This document shows, in pieces, positions 39,847 to 53,766 of a DNA stretch of 64,000 nucleotides. Both the position numbers and the translations under genes were made by a program. The stretch's first letter is position 1; every line of letters begins with the position of its first letter. Source of the stretch: Euwallacea fornicatus (Eukaryota > Arthropoda > Insecta > Coleoptera > Curculionidae); the NCBI RefSeq assembly GCF_040115645.1, contig NW_027096017.1:62001-126000 (forward strand), written 5' to 3'. Under the pieces are notes generated by a model. That model was not told where the DNA came from, did no database searches, and was given only the letters and a program-made list of their open reading frames with translations.

Positions 39847-42108
39847 CGTGACTTTTCAAGCTTTGAACCTCCGTAACTTCGGCAAATGTGCTTCAAATAC
39901 CTTCAAAATTTGACCACAGAATCATCTCAACGAGCTCTGTAACTTGACTTATAATGCTTAAGTCCATCTGGGTAAGTTTTCTAGAAACCGAGTAATTTAT
40001 GTGGTCAAACACACATCTTTCGTGACTTTTCAAGCTTTGAACCTCCGTAACTTCGGCAAATGTGCTTCAAATACCTTCAAAATTTGACCACAGAATCATC
40101 TCAACGAGCTCTGTAACTTGACTTATAATGCTTAAGTCTATCTGGGTGAGTTTTCTAGAAACCGAGTAATTGATGTGCTCAAACACACATCTTTCGTGAC
40201 TTTTCAAGTTTTAAATCTCAGGAACTTCGGCAAATGTGCTTCAAATACCTTCAAAATTTGACCACAGAATCACCTCGACGAGCTCTTTAACATGACTAAT
40301 AATGCTTAAGTCCATCTGGGTAAGTTTTCTAGAAACCGAGTAATTTATGTGTTCAAACACACATGTATCGTGACTTTTCAAGCTTTGAACCTCCGTAACT
40401 TCGGCAAACGTGCTTCAAATACCTTCAAAATTTGACCACAGAATCATCTCGACGAGCTCTGTAACTTGACTTATAATGCTTAAGTCTATCTGGGTGAGTT
40501 TTCTAGAAACCGAGTAATTTATGTGCTCAAACACACATCTTTCGTGACTTTTCAAGTTTTGAACCTCAGGAATTTCGGCAAATGTGCTTCAAATACCTTC
40601 AAAATTTGACCACAGAATCACCTCGACGAGCTCTTTAACATGACTAATAATGCTTAATTCCATCTGGGTGAGTTTTCTAGAAACCGAGTAATTTATGTGC
40701 TCAAACACACATCTTTCGTGACTTTTCAAGCTTTGAACCTCCGTAGCTTCGGCAAATGTGCTTCAAATACCTTCAAAATTTGACCACAGAATCACCTCGA
40801 CGAGCTCTTTAACATGACTAATAATGCTTAATTCCATCTGGGTGAGTTTTCTAGAAACCGAGTAATTTATGTGCTCAAACACACATCTTTCGTGACTTTT
40901 CAAGCTTTGAACCTCCGTAGCTTCGGCAAATGTGCTTCAAATACCTTCAAAATTTGACCACAGAATCACCTCGACGAGCTCTTTAACATGACTTATGATG
41001 CTTAATTCCATCTGGGTGAGTTTTCTAGAAACCGAGTAATTTATGTGTTCAAACACACATGTATCGTGACTTTTCAAGCTTTGAACCTCCGTAACTTCGG
41101 CAAATGTGCTTCAAATACCTTCAAAATTTGACCACAGAATCATCTCAACGAGCTCTGTAACTTGACTTATAATGCTTAAGTCCATCTGGGTAAGTTTTCT
41201 AGAAACCGAGTAATTTATGTGGTCAAACACACATCTTTCGTGACTTTTCAAGCTTTGAACCTCCGTAACTTCGGCAAATGTGCTTCAAATACCTTCAAAA
41301 TTTGACCACAGAATCATCTCAACGAGCTCTGTAACTTGACTTATAATGCTTAAGTCTATCTGGGTGAGTTTTCTAGAAACCGAGTAATTGATGTGCTCAA
41401 ACACACATCTTTCGTGACTTTTCAAGTTTTAAATCTCAGGAACTTCGGCAAATGTGCTTCAAATACCTTCAAAATTTGACCACAGAATCACCTCGACGAG
41501 CTCTTTAACATGACTAATAATGCTTAAGTCCATCTGGGTAAGTTTTCTAGAAACCGAGTAATTTATGTGTTCAAACACACATGTATCGTGACTTTTCAAG
41601 CTTTGAACCTCCGTAACTTCGGCAAACGTGCTTCAAATACCTTCAAAATTTGACCACAGAATCATCTCGACGAGCTCTGTAACTTGACTTATAATGCTTA
41701 AGTCTATCTGGGTGAGTTTTCTAGAAACCGAGTAATTTATGTGCTCAAACACACATCTTTCGTGACTTTTCAAGTTTTGAACCTCAGGAATTTCGGCAAA
41801 TGTGCTTCAAATACCTTCAAAATTTGACCACAGAATCACCTCGACGAGCTCTTTAACATGACTAATAATGCTTAAGTCCATCTGGGTAAGTTTTCTAGAA
41901 ACCGAGTAATTTATGTGTTCAAACACACATGTATCGTGACTTTTCAAGCTTTGAACCTCCGTAGCTTCGGCAAATGTGCTTCAAATACCTTCAAAATTTG
42001 ACCACAGAATCACCTCGACGAGCTCTTTAACATGACTTATGATGCTTAAGTCTATCTGGGTGAGTTTTCTAGAAACCGAGTAATTTATGTGTTCAAACAC
42101 ACATGTAT
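39847..42108. repeat. 7-unit and 6-unit versions of one HOR cassette
   Basis: A five-unit cassette starts at 39847 and again at 41065 and 42109: GTAACTT with ATCTCAACGAG, the same preceded by GTGGTC, TTTTAAATCTC, GGCAAACG, and CAGGAATTT. The first interval is 1,218 bp (7 units) and the second 1,044 bp (6 units). The copies part inside the CAGGAATTT unit: 40543 has CTTAATTCC and GTGAG, while 41761 has CTTAAGTCC and GTAAG. The length difference therefore arose by exchange inside a unit. Confidence 0.82.
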
Positions 42109-44196
42109 CGTGACTTTTCAAGCTTTGAACCTCCGTAACTTCGGCAAATGTGCTTCAAATACCTTCAAAATTTGACCACAGAATCATCTCAACGAGCTCT
42201 GTAACTTGACTTATAATGCTTAAGTCCATCTGGGTAAGTTTTCTAGAAACCGAGTAATTTATGTGGTCAAACACACATCTTTCGTGACTTTTCAAGCTTT
42301 GAACCTCCGTAACTTCGGCAAATGTGCTTCAAATACCTTCAAAATTTGACCACAGAATCATCTCAACGAGCTCTGTAACTTGACTTATAATGCTTAAGTC
42401 TATCTGGGTGAGTTTTCTAGAAACCGAGTAATTGATGTGCTCAAACACACATCTTTCGTGACTTTTCAAGTTTTAAATCTCAGGAACTTCGGCAAATGTG
42501 CTTCAAATACCTTCAAAATTTGACCACAGAATCACCTCGACGAGCTCTTTAACATGACTAATAATGCTTAAGTCCATCTGGGTAAGTTTTCTAGAAACCG
42601 AGTAATTTATGTGTTCAAACACACATGTATCGTGACTTTTCAAGCTTTGAACCTCCGTAACTTCGGCAAACGTGCTTCAAATACCTTCAAAATTTGACCA
42701 CAGAATCATCTCGACGAGCTCTGTAACTTGACTTATAATGCTTAAGTCTATCTGGGTGAGTTTTCTAGAAACCGAGTAATTTATGTGCTCAAACACACAT
42801 CTTTCGTGACTTTTCAAGTTTTGAACCTCAGGAATTTCGGCAAATGTGCTTCAAATACCTTCAAAATTTGACCACAGAATCACCTCGACGAGCTCTTTAA
42901 CATGACTAATAATGCTTAATTCCATCTGGGTGAGTTTTCTAGAAACCGAGTAATTTATGTGCTCAAACACACATCTTTCGTGACTTTTCAAGCTTTGAAC
43001 CTCCGTAGCTTCGGCAAATGTGCTTCAAATACCTTCAAAATTTGACCACAGAATCACCTCGACGAGCTCTTTAACATGACTAATAATGCTTAATTCCATC
43101 TGGGTGAGTTTTCTAGAAACCGAGTAATTTATGTGCTCAAACACACATCTTTCGTGACTTTTCAAGTTTTTAACCTCCGTAGCTTCGGCAAATGTGCTTC
43201 AAATACCTTCAAAATTTGACCACAGAATCACCTCGACGAGCTCTTTAACATGACTTATGATGCTTAAGTCCATCTGGGTGAGTTTTCTAGAAATCGAGTA
43301 ATTTATGTGTTCAAACACACATGTATCGTGACTTTTAAAGATTTGAACTTCCGTAGCTTCGGCAAATGTGCTTCAAATACCTTCAAAATTTGACCACAGA
43401 ATCACCTCGACGAGCTCTTTAACATGACTTATGATGCTTAAGTCTATCTGGGTGAGTTTTCTAGAAACCGAGTAATTTATGTGGTCAAACACACATCTTT
43501 CGTGACTTTTCAAGCTTTGAACCTCCGTAGCTTCGGCAAATGTGCTTCAAATACCTTCAAAATTTGACCACAGAATCACCTCGACGAGCTCTTTAACATG
43601 ACTAATAATGCTTAAGTCCATCTGGGTGAGTTTTCTAGAAACCGAGTAATTTATGTGCTCAAACACACATCTTTCGTGACTTTTCAAGTTTTTAACCTCC
43701 GTAGCTTCGGCAAATGTGCTTCAAATACCTTCAAAATTTGACCACAGAATCATCTCGACGAGCTCTGTAACTTGACTTATAATGCTTAAGTCTATCTGGG
43801 TGAGTTTTCTAGAAACCGAGTAATTTATGTGCTCAAACACACATCTTTCGTGACTTTTCAAGTTTTGAACCTCAGGAACTTCGGCAACTGTGCTTCAAAT
43901 ACCTTCAAAATTTGACCACAGAATCACCTCGACGAGCTCTTTAACATGACTAATAATGCTTAAGTCCATCTGGGTAAGTTTTCTAGAAACCAAGTAATTT
44001 ATGTGTTCAAACACACATATATCGTGACTTTTCAAGCTTTGAACCTCCGTAACGTCGGCAAATGTGCTTCAACTACCTTCAAAATTTGACCACAGAATCA
44101 CTTCGACGAGCTCTTTATCATGACTAATAATGCTTAAGTCCATCTGGGTGAGTTTTCTAGAAACCGAGTAATTTATGTGCTCAAACACACATCTTT
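41761..44196. repeat. 14-unit higher-order repeat, copy 1 (2,436 bp)
   Basis: The series is CAGGAATTT, AGCTT, the cassette from 42109 to 42978, AGCTT with CTTAATTCC, TTTTTAACC, TTTTAAAGATTTG (43327), AGCTT, TTTTTAACC, GGCAACTG (43849), and an ATAT / GTAACGTCGG unit with CACTTCG (44023). It is followed directly by a second copy with no difference noticed by eye. It carries the first GTAACGTCGG unit of the window. Confidence 0.87.
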
Positions 44197-46632
44197 CGTG
44201 ACTTTTCAAGTTTTGAACCTCAGGAATTTCGGCAAATGTGCTTCAAATACCTTCAAAATTTGACCACAGAATCACCTCGACGAGCTCTTTAACATGACTA
44301 ATAATGCTTAAGTCCATCTGGGTAAGTTTTCTAGAAACCGAGTAATTTATGTGTTCAAACACACATGTATCGTGACTTTTCAAGCTTTGAACCTCCGTAG
44401 CTTCGGCAAATGTGCTTCAAATACCTTCAAAATTTGACCACAGAATCACCTCGACGAGCTCTTTAACATGACTTATGATGCTTAAGTCTATCTGGGTGAG
44501 TTTTCTAGAAACCGAGTAATTTATGTGTTCAAACACACATGTATCGTGACTTTTCAAGCTTTGAACCTCCGTAACTTCGGCAAATGTGCTTCAAATACCT
44601 TCAAAATTTGACCACAGAATCATCTCAACGAGCTCTGTAACTTGACTTATAATGCTTAAGTCCATCTGGGTAAGTTTTCTAGAAACCGAGTAATTTATGT
44701 GGTCAAACACACATCTTTCGTGACTTTTCAAGCTTTGAACCTCCGTAACTTCGGCAAATGTGCTTCAAATACCTTCAAAATTTGACCACAGAATCATCTC
44801 AACGAGCTCTGTAACTTGACTTATAATGCTTAAGTCTATCTGGGTGAGTTTTCTAGAAACCGAGTAATTGATGTGCTCAAACACACATCTTTCGTGACTT
44901 TTCAAGTTTTAAATCTCAGGAACTTCGGCAAATGTGCTTCAAATACCTTCAAAATTTGACCACAGAATCACCTCGACGAGCTCTTTAACATGACTAATAA
45001 TGCTTAAGTCCATCTGGGTAAGTTTTCTAGAAACCGAGTAATTTATGTGTTCAAACACACATGTATCGTGACTTTTCAAGCTTTGAACCTCCGTAACTTC
45101 GGCAAACGTGCTTCAAATACCTTCAAAATTTGACCACAGAATCATCTCGACGAGCTCTGTAACTTGACTTATAATGCTTAAGTCTATCTGGGTGAGTTTT
45201 CTAGAAACCGAGTAATTTATGTGCTCAAACACACATCTTTCGTGACTTTTCAAGTTTTGAACCTCAGGAATTTCGGCAAATGTGCTTCAAATACCTTCAA
45301 AATTTGACCACAGAATCACCTCGACGAGCTCTTTAACATGACTAATAATGCTTAATTCCATCTGGGTGAGTTTTCTAGAAACCGAGTAATTTATGTGCTC
45401 AAACACACATCTTTCGTGACTTTTCAAGCTTTGAACCTCCGTAGCTTCGGCAAATGTGCTTCAAATACCTTCAAAATTTGACCACAGAATCACCTCGACG
45501 AGCTCTTTAACATGACTAATAATGCTTAATTCCATCTGGGTGAGTTTTCTAGAAACCGAGTAATTTATGTGCTCAAACACACATCTTTCGTGACTTTTCA
45601 AGTTTTTAACCTCCGTAGCTTCGGCAAATGTGCTTCAAATACCTTCAAAATTTGACCACAGAATCACCTCGACGAGCTCTTTAACATGACTTATGATGCT
45701 TAAGTCCATCTGGGTGAGTTTTCTAGAAATCGAGTAATTTATGTGTTCAAACACACATGTATCGTGACTTTTAAAGATTTGAACTTCCGTAGCTTCGGCA
45801 AATGTGCTTCAAATACCTTCAAAATTTGACCACAGAATCACCTCGACGAGCTCTTTAACATGACTTATGATGCTTAAGTCTATCTGGGTGAGTTTTCTAG
45901 AAACCGAGTAATTTATGTGGTCAAACACACATCTTTCGTGACTTTTCAAGCTTTGAACCTCCGTAGCTTCGGCAAATGTGCTTCAAATACCTTCAAAATT
46001 TGACCACAGAATCACCTCGACGAGCTCTTTAACATGACTAATAATGCTTAAGTCCATCTGGGTGAGTTTTCTAGAAACCGAGTAATTTATGTGCTCAAAC
46101 ACACATCTTTCGTGACTTTTCAAGTTTTTAACCTCCGTAGCTTCGGCAAATGTGCTTCAAATACCTTCAAAATTTGACCACAGAATCATCTCGACGAGCT
46201 CTGTAACTTGACTTATAATGCTTAAGTCTATCTGGGTGAGTTTTCTAGAAACCGAGTAATTTATGTGCTCAAACACACATCTTTCGTGACTTTTCAAGTT
46301 TTGAACCTCAGGAACTTCGGCAACTGTGCTTCAAATACCTTCAAAATTTGACCACAGAATCACCTCGACGAGCTCTTTAACATGACTAATAATGCTTAAG
46401 TCCATCTGGGTAAGTTTTCTAGAAACCAAGTAATTTATGTGTTCAAACACACATATATCGTGACTTTTCAAGCTTTGAACCTCCGTAACGTCGGCAAATG
46501 TGCTTCAACTACCTTCAAAATTTGACCACAGAATCACTTCGACGAGCTCTTTATCATGACTAATAATGCTTAAGTCCATCTGGGTGAGTTTTCTAGAAAC
46601 CGAGTAATTTATGTGCTCAAACACACATCTTT
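44197..46632. repeat. 14-unit higher-order repeat, copy 2
   Basis: It matches copy 1 at a shift of 2,436 bp through all 14 units, including rare markers GGCAAACG (45067 unit), CTTAATTCC (twice), TTTTAAAGATTTG (45763) and CACTTCG (46459 unit). The next unit (46633) has a TTTTGAATCTC head, so the series stops there. The GGCAACTG / GTAACGTCGG pair of this copy (46285, 46459) reappears four units on at 46981 and 47155. Confidence 0.87.
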
Positions 46633-48360
46633 CGTGACTTTTCAAGTTTTGAATCTCAGGAACTTCGGCAAATGTGCTTCAAATACCTTCAAAATTTGAC
46701 CACAGAATCACCTCGACGAGCTCTTTAACATGACTAATAATGCTTAAGTCCCTCTGGGTGAGTTTTCTAGAAACCGAGTAATTTATGTGCTCAAACACAC
46801 ATCTTTCGTGACTTTTCAAGCTTTGAACCTCCGTAGCTTCGGCAAATGTGCTTCAAATACCTTCAAAATTTGACCACAGAATCATCTCGACGAGCTCTGT
46901 AACTTGACTTATAATGCTTAAGTCTATCTGGGTGAGTTTTCTAGAAACCGAGTAATTTATGTGCTCAAACACACATCTTTCGTGACTTTTCAAGTTTTGA
47001 ACCTCAGGAACTTCGGCAACTGTGCTTCAAATACCTTCAAAATTTGACCACAGAATCACCTCGACGAGCTCTTTAACATGACTAATAATGCTTAAGTCCA
47101 TCTGGGTAAGTTTTCTAGAAACCAAGTAATTTATGTGTTCAAACACACATATATCGTGACTTTTCAAGCTTTGAACCTCCGTAACGTCGGCAAATGTGCT
47201 TCAACTACCTTCAAAATTTGACCACAGAATCACCTCGACGAGCTCTTTATCATGACTAATAATGCTTAAGTCCATCTGGGTAAGTTTTCTAGAAACCGAG
47301 TAATTTATGTGTTCAAACACACATGTATCGTGACTTTTCAAGCTTTGAACCTCCGTAGCATCGGCAAATGTGCTTCAAATTCCTTCAAAATTTGACCACA
47401 GAATCACCTCGACGAGCTCTTTATCATGACTTATAATGCTTAAGTCCATCTGGGTAAGTTTTCTAGAAACCGAGTAATTTATGTGTTCAAACACACATGT
47501 ATCGTGACTTTTCAAGCTTTGAACCTCCGTAGCATCGGCAAATGTGCTTCAAATTCCTTCAAAATTTGACCACAGAATCACCTCGACGAGCTCTTTAACA
47601 TGACTAATAATGCTTAAGTCTATCTGGGTGAGTTTTCTAGAAACCGAGTAATTTATGTGCTCAAACACACATCTTTCGTGACTTTTCAAGTTTTGAACCT
47701 CAGGAACTTCGGCAAATGTGCTTCAAATACCTTCAAAATTTGACCACAGAATCACCTCGGCGAGCTCTTTAACATGACTAATAATGCTTAAGTCCATCTG
47801 GGTAAGTTTTCTAGAAATCGAGTAATTTATGTGTTCAAACACACATGTATCGTGACTTTTCAAGCTTTGAACCTCCGTAGCATCGGCAAATGTGCTTCAA
47901 ATTCCTTCAAAATTTGACCACAGAATCACCTCGACGAGCTCTTTATCATGACTAATAATGCTTAAGTCCATCTGGGTGAGTTTTCTAGAAACCGAGTAAT
48001 TTATGTGCTCAAACACACATCTTTCGTGACTTTTCAAGCTTTGAACCTCCGTAGCTTCGGCAAATGTGCTTCAAATACCTTCAAAATTTGACCACAGAAT
48101 CACCTCGACGAGCTCTTTAACATGACTAATAATGCTTAAGTCCATCTGGGTAAGTTTTCTAGAAACCGAGTAATTTATGTGTTCAAACACACATGTATCG
48201 TGACTTTTCAAGCTTTGAACCTCCGTAGCATCGGCAAATGTGCTTCAAATTCCTTCAAAATTTGACCACAGAATCACCTCGACGAGCTCTTTATCATGAC
48301 TTATAATGCTTAAGTCCATCTGTGTGAGTTTTCTAGAAACCGAGTAATTTATGTGGTCAA

Positions 48361-49242
48361 ACACACATCTTTCGTGACTTTTCAAGCTTTGAACCTCCGT
48401 AACGTCTGCAAATGTGCTTCAAATACCTTCAAAATTTGACCACAGAATCACCTCGACGAGCTCTTTATCATGACTTATAATGCTTAAGTCCATCTGGGTG
48501 AGTTTTCTAGAAACCGAGTAATTTATGTGTTCAAACACACATGTATCGTGACTTTTCAAGCTTTGAACCTCCGTAGCATCGGCAAATGTGCTTCAAATTC
48601 CTTCAAAATTTGACCACAGAATCACCTCGACGAGTTCTTTAACATGACTAATAATGCTTAAGTCCATCTGGGTGAGTTTTCTAGAAACCGAGTAATGTAT
48701 GTGCTCAAACACACATCTTTCGTGACTTTTCAAGCTTTGAACCTCCGTAGCATCGGCAAATGTGCTTCAAATACCTTCAAAATTTGTCCACAGAATGACC
48801 TCGACGAGCTCTGTAACTTGACTTATAATGCTTAAGTCCATCTGGGTAAGTTTTCTAGAAACCGAGTAATTTATGTGTTCAAACACACATGTATCGTGAC
48901 TTTTCAAGCTTTGAACCTCCGTAGCATCGGCAAATGTGCTTCAAATAGCTTCAAAATTTGACCACAGAATCACCTCGACGAGCTCTGTAACTTGACTTAT
49001 AATGCTTAAGTCCATCTGGGTGAGTTTTCTAGAAACCGAGTAATTGATGTGTTCAAACACACATCTTTCGTGACTTTTCAAGCTTTGAACCTCCGTAGCT
49101 TCGGCAAATGTGCTTCAAATACCTTCAAAATTTGACCACAGAATCACCTCGATGAGCTCTTTGACATGACTAATAATGCATAAGTCCATCTGGGTAAGTT
49201 TTCTAGAAACCAAGTAATTTATGTGTTCAAACACACATGTAT
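48361..49242. repeat. Stretch of units rich in private mutations
   Basis: Five units carry changes I saw nowhere else: GTCTGC (near 48406), GAGTTC (48635), TAATGTATG (48697), TTTGTCC (48787), AATGACC (48797), AATAGCTTC (48948), GATGAGC (49153), TTTGACATG (49163) and TGCATAAG (49180). Elsewhere most units carry no private change. The register is still exact. This looks like a poorly homogenised stretch between HOR domains. Confidence 0.75.
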
Positions 49243-49973
49243 CGTGACTTTTCAAGCTTTGAACCTCCGTAACTTCGGCAAATGTGCTTCAAATACCTTC
49301 AAAATTTGACCACAGAATCACCTCGACGAGCTCTTTAACATGACTAATAATGCTTAAGTCCATCTGGGTGAGTTTTCTAGAAACCGAGTAATTTATGTGC
49401 TCAAACACACATCTTTCGTGACTTTTCAAGCTTTGAACCTCCGTAACTTCGGCAAATGTGCTTCAAATACCTTCAAAATTTGACCACAGAATCACCTCGA
49501 CGAGCTCTTTAACATGACTAATAATGCTTAAGTCCATCTGGGTAAGTTTTCTAGAAACCAAGTAATTTATGTGTTCAAACACACAAATATCGTGACTTTT
49601 CAAGCTTTGAACCTCCGTAACGTCGGCAAATGTGCTTCAAATACCTTCAAAATTTGACCACAGAATCACCTCGGCGAGCTCTTTAACATGACTAATAATG
49701 CTTAAGTCCATCTGGGTAAGTTTTCTAGAAATCGAGTAATTTATGTGTTCAAACACACATATATCGTGACTTTTCAAGCTTTGAACCTCCGTAACGTCGG
49801 CAAATGTGCTTCAAATACCTTCAAAATTTGACCACAGAATCACCTCGGCGAGCTCTTTAACATGACTAATAATGCTTAAGTCCATCTGGGTAAGTTTTCT
49901 AGAAATCGAGTAATTTATGTGTTCAAACACACATATATCGTGACTTTTCAAGCTTTGAACCTCCGTAACGTCG

Positions 49974-52516
49974 GCAAATGTGCTTCAAATACCTTCAAAA
50001 TTTGACCACAGAATCACCTCGACGAGCTCTTTAACATGACTTATGATGCTTAAGTCTATCTGGTTGAGTTTTCTAGAAACCGAGTAATTTATGTGGTCAA
50101 ACACACATCTTTCGAGTCTTTTCAAGCTTTGAACCTCCGTAACTTCGGCAAATGTGCTTCAAATACCTTCAAAATTTGACCACAGAATCACCTCGACGAG
50201 CTCTTTAACATGACTAATAATGCTTAAGTCCATCTGGGTGAGTTTTCTAGAAACCGAGTAATTTATGTGCTCAAACACACATCTTTCGTGACTTTTCAAG
50301 TTTTTAACCTCCGTAGCTTCGGCAAATGTGCTTCAAATACCTTCAAAATTTGACCACAGAATCACCTCGACGAGCTCTTTAACATGACTAATAATGCTTA
50401 AGTCCATCTGGGTAAGTTTTCTAGAAACCAAGTAATTTATGTGTTCAAACACACAAATATCGTGACTTTTCAAGCTTTGAACCTCCGTAACGTCGGCAAA
50501 TGTGCTTCAAATACCTTCAAAATTTGACCACAGAATCACCTCGGCGAGCTCTTTAACATGACTAATAATGCTTAAGTCCATCTGGGTAAGTTTTCTAGAA
50601 ATCGAGTAATTTATGTGTTCAAACACACATATATCGTGACTTTTCAAGCTTTGAACCTCCGTAACGTCGGCAAATGTGCTTCAAATACCTTCAAAATTTG
50701 ACCACAGAATCACCTCGGCGAGCTCTTTAACATGACTAATAATGCTTAAGTCCATCTGGGTAAGTTTTCTAGAAATCGAGTAATTTATGTGTTCAAACAC
50801 ACATATATCGTGACTTTTCAAGCTTTGAACCTCCGTAACGTCGGCAAATGTGCTTCAAATTCCTTCAAAATTTGACCACAGAATCACCTCGACGAGCTCT
50901 TTATCATGACTAATAATGCTTAAGTCCATCAGGGTAAGTTTTCTAGAAACCGAGTAATTTATGTGCTCAAACACACATCTTTCGTGACTTTTCAAGTTTT
51001 GAATCTCAGGAACTTCGGCAAATGTGCTTCAAATACCTTCAAAATTTGACCACAGAATCACCTCGACGAGCTCTGTAACTTGACTTATAATGCTTAAGTC
51101 TATCTGGGTGAGTTTTCTAGAAACCGAGTAATTGATGTGCTCAAACACACATCTTTCGTGACTTTTCAAGATTTGAACTTCCGTAGCTTCGGCAAATGTG
51201 CTTCAAATACCTTCAAAATTTGACCACAGAATCACCTCGACGAGCTCTTTAACATGACTTATGATGCTTAAGTCTATCTGGTTGAGTTTTCTAGAAACCG
51301 AGTAATTTATGTGGTCAAACACACATCTTTCGAGTCTTTTCAAGCTTTGAACCTCCGTAACTTCGGCAAATGTGCTTCAAATACCTTCAAAATTTGACCA
51401 CAGAATCACCTCGACGAGCTCTTTAACATGACTAATAATGCTTAAGTCCATCTGGGTGAGTTTTCTAGAAACCGAGTAATTTATGTGCTCAAACACACAT
51501 CTTTCGTGACTTTTCAAGTTTTTAACCTCCGTAGCTTCGGCAAATGTGCTTCAAATACCTTCAAAATTTGACCACAGAATCATCTCGACGAGCTCTGTAA
51601 CTTGACTTATAATGCTTAAGTCTATCTGGGTGAGTTTTCTAGAAACCGAGTAATTTATGGGCTCAAACACACATCTTTCGTGACTTTTCAAGTTTTGAAC
51701 CTCAGGAACTTCGGCAACTGTGCTTCAACTACCTTCAAAATTTGACCACAGAATCACCTCGACGAGCTCTTTATCATGACTAATAATGCTTAAGTCCATC
51801 TGGGTAAGTTTTCTAGAAACCGAGTAATTTATGTGTTCAAACACACATGTATCGTGACTTTTCAAGCTTTGAACCTCCGTAGCATCGGCAAATGTGCTTC
51901 AAATTCCTTCAAAATTTGACCACAGAATCACCTCGACGAGCTCTTTATCATGACTTATAATGCTTAAGTCCATCTGGGTAAGTTTTCTAGAAACCGAGTA
52001 ATTTATGTGTTCAAACACACATGTATCGTGACTTTTCAAGTTTTGAACCTCCGTAGCATCGGCAAATGTGCTTCAAATTCCTTCAAAATTTGACCACAGA
52101 ATCACCTCGACGAGCTCTTTAACATGACTAATAATGCTTAAGTCCATCTGGGTAAGTTTTCTAGAAACCAAGTAATTTATGTGTTCAAACACACATATAT
52201 CGTGACTTTTCAAGCTTTGAACCTCCGTAACGTCGGCAACTGTGCTTCAAATACCTTCAAAATTTGACCACAGAATCACCTCGACGAGCTCTTTAACATG
52301 ACTAATAATGCTTAAGTCCATCTGGGTAAGTTTTCTAGAAACCAAGTAATTTATGTGTTCAAACACACATATATCGTGACTTTTCAAGCTTTGAACCTCC
52401 GTAACGTCGGCAAATGTGCTTCAAATACCTTCAAAATTTGACCACAGAATCACCTCGACGAGCTCTTTAACATGACTAATAATGCTTAAGTCCATCTGGG
52501 TGAATTTTCTAGAAAC
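49974..52516. repeat. Block of 2.5 kb, first copy of a 66-unit-spaced duplication
   Basis: At a shift of 11,484 bp (66 units) this block matches 61458-64000 base for base as far as I can see by eye. Markers shared in order are CTGGTTGAG, CGAGTC, TTTTTAACC, CACAAATAT, two GTAACGTCGG / AAATCGAG units, ATCAGGG, TTTTGAATC, AGATTTG, CGAGTC, ATGGGCTC, GGCAACTG with CAACTACC, and a final GTGAATTTTC. Before 49974 the copies differ (GTAACG head versus AGATTTG head). Confidence 0.85.
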
Positions 52517-53766
52517 CGAGTAATTTATTTGCTCAAACACACATCTTTCGTGACTTTTCAAGCTTTGAACCTCCGTAGCTTCGGCAAATGTGCTTCAAAT
52601 ACCTTCAAAATTTGACCACAGAATCACCTCGACGAGCTCTTTAACATGACTAATAATGCTTAAGTCCATCTGGGTGAATTTTCTAGAAACCGAGTAATTT
52701 ATTTGCTCAAACACACATCTTTCGTGACTTTTCAAGCTTTGAACCTCCGTAGCTTCGGCAAATGTGCTTCAAATTCCTTCAAAATTTGACCACAGAATCA
52801 CCTCGACGAGCTCTTTATCATGACTAATAATGCTTAAGTCCATCTGGGTGAGTTTTCTAGAAACCGAGTAATTTATGTGCTCAAACACACATCTTTCGTG
52901 ACTTTTCAAGTTTTGAATCTCAGGAACTTCGGCAAATGTGCTTCAAATACCTTCAAAATTTGACCACAGAATCACCTCGACGAGCTCTTTATCATGACTA
53001 ATAATGCTTAAGTCCATCAGGGTAAGTTTTCTAGAAACCGAGTAATTTATGTGCTCAAACACACATCTTTCGTGACTTTTCAAGTTTTGAATCTCAGGAA
53101 CTTCGGCAAATGTGCTTCAAATACCTTCAAAATTTGACCACAGAATCACCTCGACGAGCTCTGTAACTTGACTTATAATGCTTAAGTCTATCTGGGTGAG
53201 TTTTCTAGAAACCGAGTAATTGATGTGCTCAAACACACATCTTTCGTGACTTTTCAAGATTTGAACTTCCGTAACTTCGGCAAATGTGCTTCAAATACCT
53301 TCAAAATTTGACCACAGAATCACCTCGACGAGCTCTTTAACATGACTAATAATGCTTAAGTCCATCTGGGTGAGTTTTCTAGAAACCGAGTAATTTATGT
53401 GCTCAAACACACATCTTTCGTGACTTTTCAAGATTTTAACCTCCGTAGCTTCGGCAAATGTGCTTCAAATACCTTCAAAATTTGACCACAGAATCACCTC
53501 GACGAGCTCTTTAACATGACTAATAATGCTTAAGTCCATCTGGGTAAGTTTTCTAGAAACCAAGTAATTTATGTGTTCAAACACACATATATCGTGACTT
53601 TTCAAGCTTTGAACCTCCGTAACGTCGGCAAATGTGCTTCAAATACCTTCAAAATTTGACCACAGAATCACCTCGGCGAGCTCTTTAACATGACTAATAA
53701 TGCTTAAGTCCATCTGGGTAAGTTTTCTAGAAATCGAGTAATTTATGTGTTCAAACACACATATAT

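Larger units (their letters stand above)
26275..46632. repeat. Subtype zone 2: GTAACTT / TTTTAAATCTC / CTTAATTCC units
   Basis: About 117 units. The first 2 kb still resemble zone 1. From about 28 kb the zone is dominated by CCGTAACTT heads, TTTTAAATCTCAGG heads, GACTTATGAT segments and ATCTCAACGAG segments. Markers confined to it include CTTAATTCC (40.6-45.6 kb), GGCAAACG (40.4-45.2 kb), CCGAAACTT (units at 30625, 33409, 34105 and 39499) and GCTAAAGTC. It ends with two tandem copies of a 14-unit HOR. Only satellite sequence is present. Confidence 0.75.
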
